Source: Argyresthia goedartella (Eukaryota; Arthropoda; Insecta; Lepidoptera; Argyresthiidae). Taken from it: 64,000 bases of DNA. The stretch spans positions 5,580,001 through 5,644,000 of the forward strand of contig OX463813.1 in NCBI GenBank assembly GCA_949825045.1. The letters run 5' to 3'. The first letter of the stretch is position 1, and every line of letters starts with the position of its first letter. This document shows positions 63,739-64,000 of the stretch, one piece after another. A program made the translations under genes and the position numbers. A model generated the notes under the pieces. It had not been told where the DNA came from. It worked only from the letters and a program-made list of their open reading frames with translations, and did no database searches.

Positions 63739-64000
63739 CCATGTTACCATATTTCATTCTGTGTTATGCCTCACAAGGTCCCGGGTTCGAACACGGCTGG
63801 TGAAGAGCGTGTTCTTTCGGGGTAATTTTTCGGGTAGAGAAATAATTATTCGAAAAATCCTGTTGATATATATTTTTTATAAATGTCATCGAATGCAATT
63901 GTTTTGCAGCGCGTTTTTTCCAAATTTCTGATAACTAACAAATTTTCAAAATAGTCTTTCCGTATGTAATGACCAAATGCGCACTAACTTCTGCAAAGTA
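63739..64000. other. intron, nothing recognised
   Basis: AT-rich sequence to the window end, apart from the isolated B-box-like string. Confidence 0.35.

Overview
The window looks like lepidopteran (moth or butterfly) nuclear DNA. It is AT-rich and full of dispersed repeats. tRNA-headed SINEs, a repeat opening GGGTTCCGTACC with CCGT runs, (TTATG)n tails, a piggyBac element and a maT-type mariner all fit that origin. There are no bacterial-type genes, operons, rRNA genes or CRISPR arrays.

The only host gene I can support is a plus-strand gene for an immunoglobulin-superfamily cell-adhesion protein, most like the nephrin group (sticks-and-stones/hibris). Four internal exons are visible: 3982-4118, 20425-20592, 22937-23068 and 62271-62407. 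The three introns between them are all phase 1 and the translation reads smoothly across each join. The introns are about 16.3, 2.3 and 39.2 kb. The gene continues past both window edges, so nearly everything else here is intron filled with mobile elements.

Intron before exon 1 (1-3981): a foldback element, a 253-bp duplication, a hAT-like non-autonomous element (1122-2448) and a SINE. Intron 1 (4119-20424): an apparently complete piggyBac element (4300-7834, TTAA duplication, 13-bp inverted ends, 847-codon transposase on the minus strand) nested in an older inverted-repeat element; a maT/DD37D mariner (13021-14158) with a damaged N-terminus; a PIF/Harbinger-like element with a remnant of a MADF/SANT-like ORF (15129-16253); and an 11-copy 54-bp minisatellite. 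Intron 2 (20593-22936): non-LTR retrotransposon debris and two inverted arrays of short repeats just before exon 3.

Intron 3 (23069-62270): many SINEs of four families, non-LTR fragments, a long reverse-transcriptase pseudogene (50494-52330), a second maT-like element without a transposase (45588-46379), several foldback MITEs, a 41-bp minisatellite inside an inverted-repeat element, and near-perfect snap-back palindromes. Three tandem MITE copies follow exon 4.

The most unusual signal is a conserved core of about 100-150 bp centred on a GC-rich hairpin. It recurs in at least ten MITE-like copies whose terminal inverted repeats fall into four dissimilar classes. Second is an inverted pair of a 190-bp repeat flanking exons 2 and 3, which together are exactly 300 nt and make one Ig domain, a layout that could favour in-frame skipping or circularisation.
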